From contig JAFRXK010000021.1 in the NCBI GenBank assembly GCA_017442865.1, positions 1 to 43,606 on the forward strand: DNA of 43,606 nucleotides, read 5' to 3'. Position 1 is the stretch's first letter, and every line of letters starts with the position of its first letter. The stretch comes from Lachnospiraceae bacterium (GTDB lineage Bacteria; Bacillota; Clostridia; Lachnospirales; Lachnospiraceae). A model generated the notes under the pieces. That model did not search any database, had not been told where the DNA came from, and saw nothing but the letters and a program-made list of their open reading frames with translations. Positions 42,618 to 43,606 of the stretch are shown here, piece after piece. The position numbers and the translations under genes were made by a program.

Positions 42618-43133
42618 ATGAATATACGAAAAAAGTTTTCTGCTATTATTTGTCTTGTTGTTATAATTGTAATGGTATTGCCTTTTGGAGCCTTCGCTGA
42701 AGATGTGGAAGATGAAGACTTTTCAATTATGACATCTGAAGAATTAAGTGCGTATTTGCTTCAGATAGGTGCCGGATTTAGTGCTATTGAAATTTCAGGT
42801 ATAGAGGCTGCAGGTGTTACGGCAAAATATCTTAATGTTATTCCGAAATATGATCTTGGAAAGATTGCGGTTTATTATTATACAAGGGCATCTTCTATAG
42901 CAAATCGTGTAGGTATTAAAGATTTAAAACTTTACGAAGGCAGCAGTTTATATACTTGGAATGAGATAAGAGATACCACAGACTTTGATGTTTTTACACA
43001 GGAATATGCTTCGGGGTATTATTATAATAACCCTGTGAACGGAAAATATTATTATGCTGAAGGAGATCACTATTGTGTTTTTGGTACGACTATGTATGAA
43101 CAGCATAATTCATCTTTAGTGGTTCAATATTAA
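42618..43133 (+). CDS. Secreted protein 2 of the sigma module, unknown function
   Basis: A 171-residue paralogue of secreted protein 1, the same length to the residue. The signal peptide (KKFSAIICLVVIIVMVLPFGAFA) is cleaved before EDVEDEDF. The shared core ASSIANRVGIKDLKLYEGSSLY, TTDFDVFTQEY and YYYAEGDHYCVFGTTMYE is nearly identical, while the region 65-90 and the C-terminal 8 residues differ. SD AAAGGAGGA. It is co-transcribed with DUF4367 protein 2. The two proteins may be effectors or decoys for the same target. No known domain. Confidence 0.75.
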   Translation: MNIRKKFSAIICLVVIIVMVLPFGAFAEDVEDEDFSIMTSEELSAYLLQIGAGFSAIEISGIEAAGVTAKYLNVIPKYDLGKIAVYYYTRASSIANRVGIKDLKLYEGSSLYTWNEIRDTTDFDVFTQEYASGYYYNNPVNGKYYYAEGDHYCVFGTTMYEQHNSSLVVQY

Positions 43134-43160
43134 AAATAAAATAATAAATTTTTTTAAAAA

Positions 43161-43193
43161 GTTGTGACTTTTTTTGATTTTTCGGGAATATAC
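43161..43193 (+). promoter_or_regulatory. ECF-like promoter box, copy 4 (after secreted protein 2)
   Basis: GTTGTGACT at 43161 and GGGAATATAC at 43184 start 23 bp apart. Sequence and position (28 nt after the secreted-protein stop) match box copy 2. Confidence 0.55.
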
Positions 43194-43199
43194 ATAGTG

Positions 43200-43317
43200 A
43201 AGGCGTACTCCAAACATGAAATTTGATTTTAAAATATAGTGACCCCAATTTCTACTTTTATTACATTACAAATGTGTTTGGAAGCTTTTATCAGCCGGCG
43301 AGCTACTCGCCGGCTGA
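43200..43317 (+). ncRNA. Candidate small RNA 2
   Basis: This is the counterpart of 41400-41517: about 118 nt from promoter box 4 to the hairpin at 43292-43316, with the shared blocks TAGTGACCCCAA (near 43238) and ACTTTTATTACATT. It has no plausible protein start. It may be a small RNA or just the 3' end of the unit. Confidence 0.4.
43292..43316 (+). terminator. Hairpin ending unit 2
   Basis: CAGCCGGCGAG (43292-43302) pairs perfectly with CTCGCCGGCTG (43306-43316), the same stem as in unit 1 with a different loop (CTA). The T-tract is weak. The sequence 43318-43458 shows no gene. Confidence 0.7.
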
Positions 43318-43458
43318 TTCATTATGCGCAGCAGTAATGTTTATTGAACGCAAAACAAAAAACAGGAATGCAGTCAGCCGCGCAGACAGATTCTGTTGTA
43401 TGCAGATTCAAGGACATTTGCATTGCGCCAAAACATGGCAGTGTTTTTGCTTGAAAGT

Positions 43459-43467
43459 TGGTATAAT
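43459..43467 (+). promoter_or_regulatory. Extended -10 promoter-like site
   Basis: TGGTATAAT is a full extended -10 (TGN-TATAAT) with no clear -35. Transcription from about 43474 would end at the terminator 43500-43540, giving an RNA of about 65 nt and only a possible 11-codon ORF (ATG at 43495). Confidence 0.3.
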
Positions 43468-43499
43468 ACCTGACTTTCGGAGTTAAACTGAAAAAATGG

Positions 43500-43540
43500 T
43501 GCTAAGCCAAGGGTTAAAACCTGTGGCTTAGCATTTTTTT
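43500..43540. terminator. Bidirectional terminator at the right edge
   Basis: TGCTAAGCCA (43500-43509) pairs perfectly with TGGCTTAGCA (43524-43533). Seven T follow on the plus strand and six T on the minus strand (complement of 43491-43496). It ends the minus-strand gene entering from the right. Confidence 0.8.
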
Positions 43541-43606
43541 AATCTCACCTTCGTTCAGAAAATATGACGTAAGAGGAAGACCTGTAAGTGCTGAAAATTC
43601 CTTTAT
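43514..43606 (-). CDS. 3' end of an unidentified minus-strand gene (partial)
   Basis: The minus-strand frame is open from the window edge for 30 codons, IKEFSALTGLPLTSYFLNEGEIKKMLSHRF, and stops at 43514-43516 inside a bidirectional terminator. The balanced composition and terminator support a real C-terminus. Too little is visible to name it. Confidence 0.45.
   Translation of the reverse strand: MKEFSALTGLPLTSYFLNEGEIKKMLSHRF

Larger units (their letters stand above)
39839..43316 (+). repeat. Tandem duplication of the anti-sigma/effector module
   Basis: Unit 1 (about 39839-41516) and unit 2 (about 41560-43316) have the same order: promoter box, conserved leader, DUF4367 gene, secreted-protein gene, second promoter box, about 100 nt with conserved blocks, and a GCCGGCGAG-type hairpin. 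The non-coding leader between the first box and the ATG is almost identical in the two units. The protein products are clearly diverged, so the non-coding parts look selectively held. Confidence 0.8.

Overview
The window looks like the chromosome of an anaerobic, spore-lineage Gram-positive bacterium, most likely a Lachnospiraceae member of the Clostridia. This is an inference. It rests on moderately AT-rich DNA, strong Shine-Dalgarno (SD) sites of the AGGAGG type, a sporulation sigma factor (sigG), a ferredoxin-type [FeFe]-hydrogenase-like protein, a ZTP riboswitch on purH, and ECF sigma/DUF4367 modules. No tRNA, rRNA, CRISPR array or complete insertion sequence was seen. A minus-strand gene runs off each end of the window.

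Layout. (1) About 0-9 kb: a six-gene export operon behind one good promoter. It holds a two-lobed ABC-2 permease with its ATPase, then a MacAB-like set of adaptor, ATPase, second adaptor and FtsX-type permease. The second adaptor is split by a frameshift next to a Pro/Asp/Glu repeat. (2) About 9-13.5 kb: a Na+/phosphate cotransporter with a PhoU domain, divergent from a PhoB/PhoR-type two-component system. (3) About 13.5-16.5 kb: a NimA-like flavoprotein, an [FeFe]-hydrogenase-like protein and sigG. (4) About 16.5-25 kb: PutP-type symporter with divergent LysR regulator, a DUF4234 protein, a CmpB-like membrane domain fused to a YggS-type PLP protein, a gene remnant, a MATE exporter, and riboswitch-controlled purH. 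(5) About 25-32 kb: acetyltransferase, AAA/DUF4143 ATPase, HD-domain protein, a small membrane protein behind a perfect palindrome, a membrane acyltransferase divergent from a small HTH regulator with three 18-bp-spaced operator-like repeats, and a second sodium:solute symporter.

(6) About 32.5-37 kb: a GH38 alpha-mannosidase preceded by an overlapping 31-residue ORF. It is followed by a 38-residue peptide gene with its own near-consensus promoter and terminator, directly upstream of an HPr-kinase-like ATPase. This pair is a candidate stand-alone peptide/kinase system. (7) About 37-39 kb: an ABC-F ATPase on the minus strand.

(8) About 39.3-43.3 kb: one ECF-type sigma factor followed by two tandem copies of a module. 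Each module has a promoter-like box, a single-pass DUF4367 protein (probable anti-sigma factor), a small secreted protein, a second copy of the same box, and about 120 nt ending in a perfect 11-bp hairpin (a possible small RNA). The four boxes share identical internal spacing and are the best candidate for the promoter class read by this sigma factor. Copy 2 has also gained a 28-codon upstream ORF that overlaps its anti-sigma gene. This module and the peptide/kinase pair are the two parts of the window most likely to hold undescribed biology.
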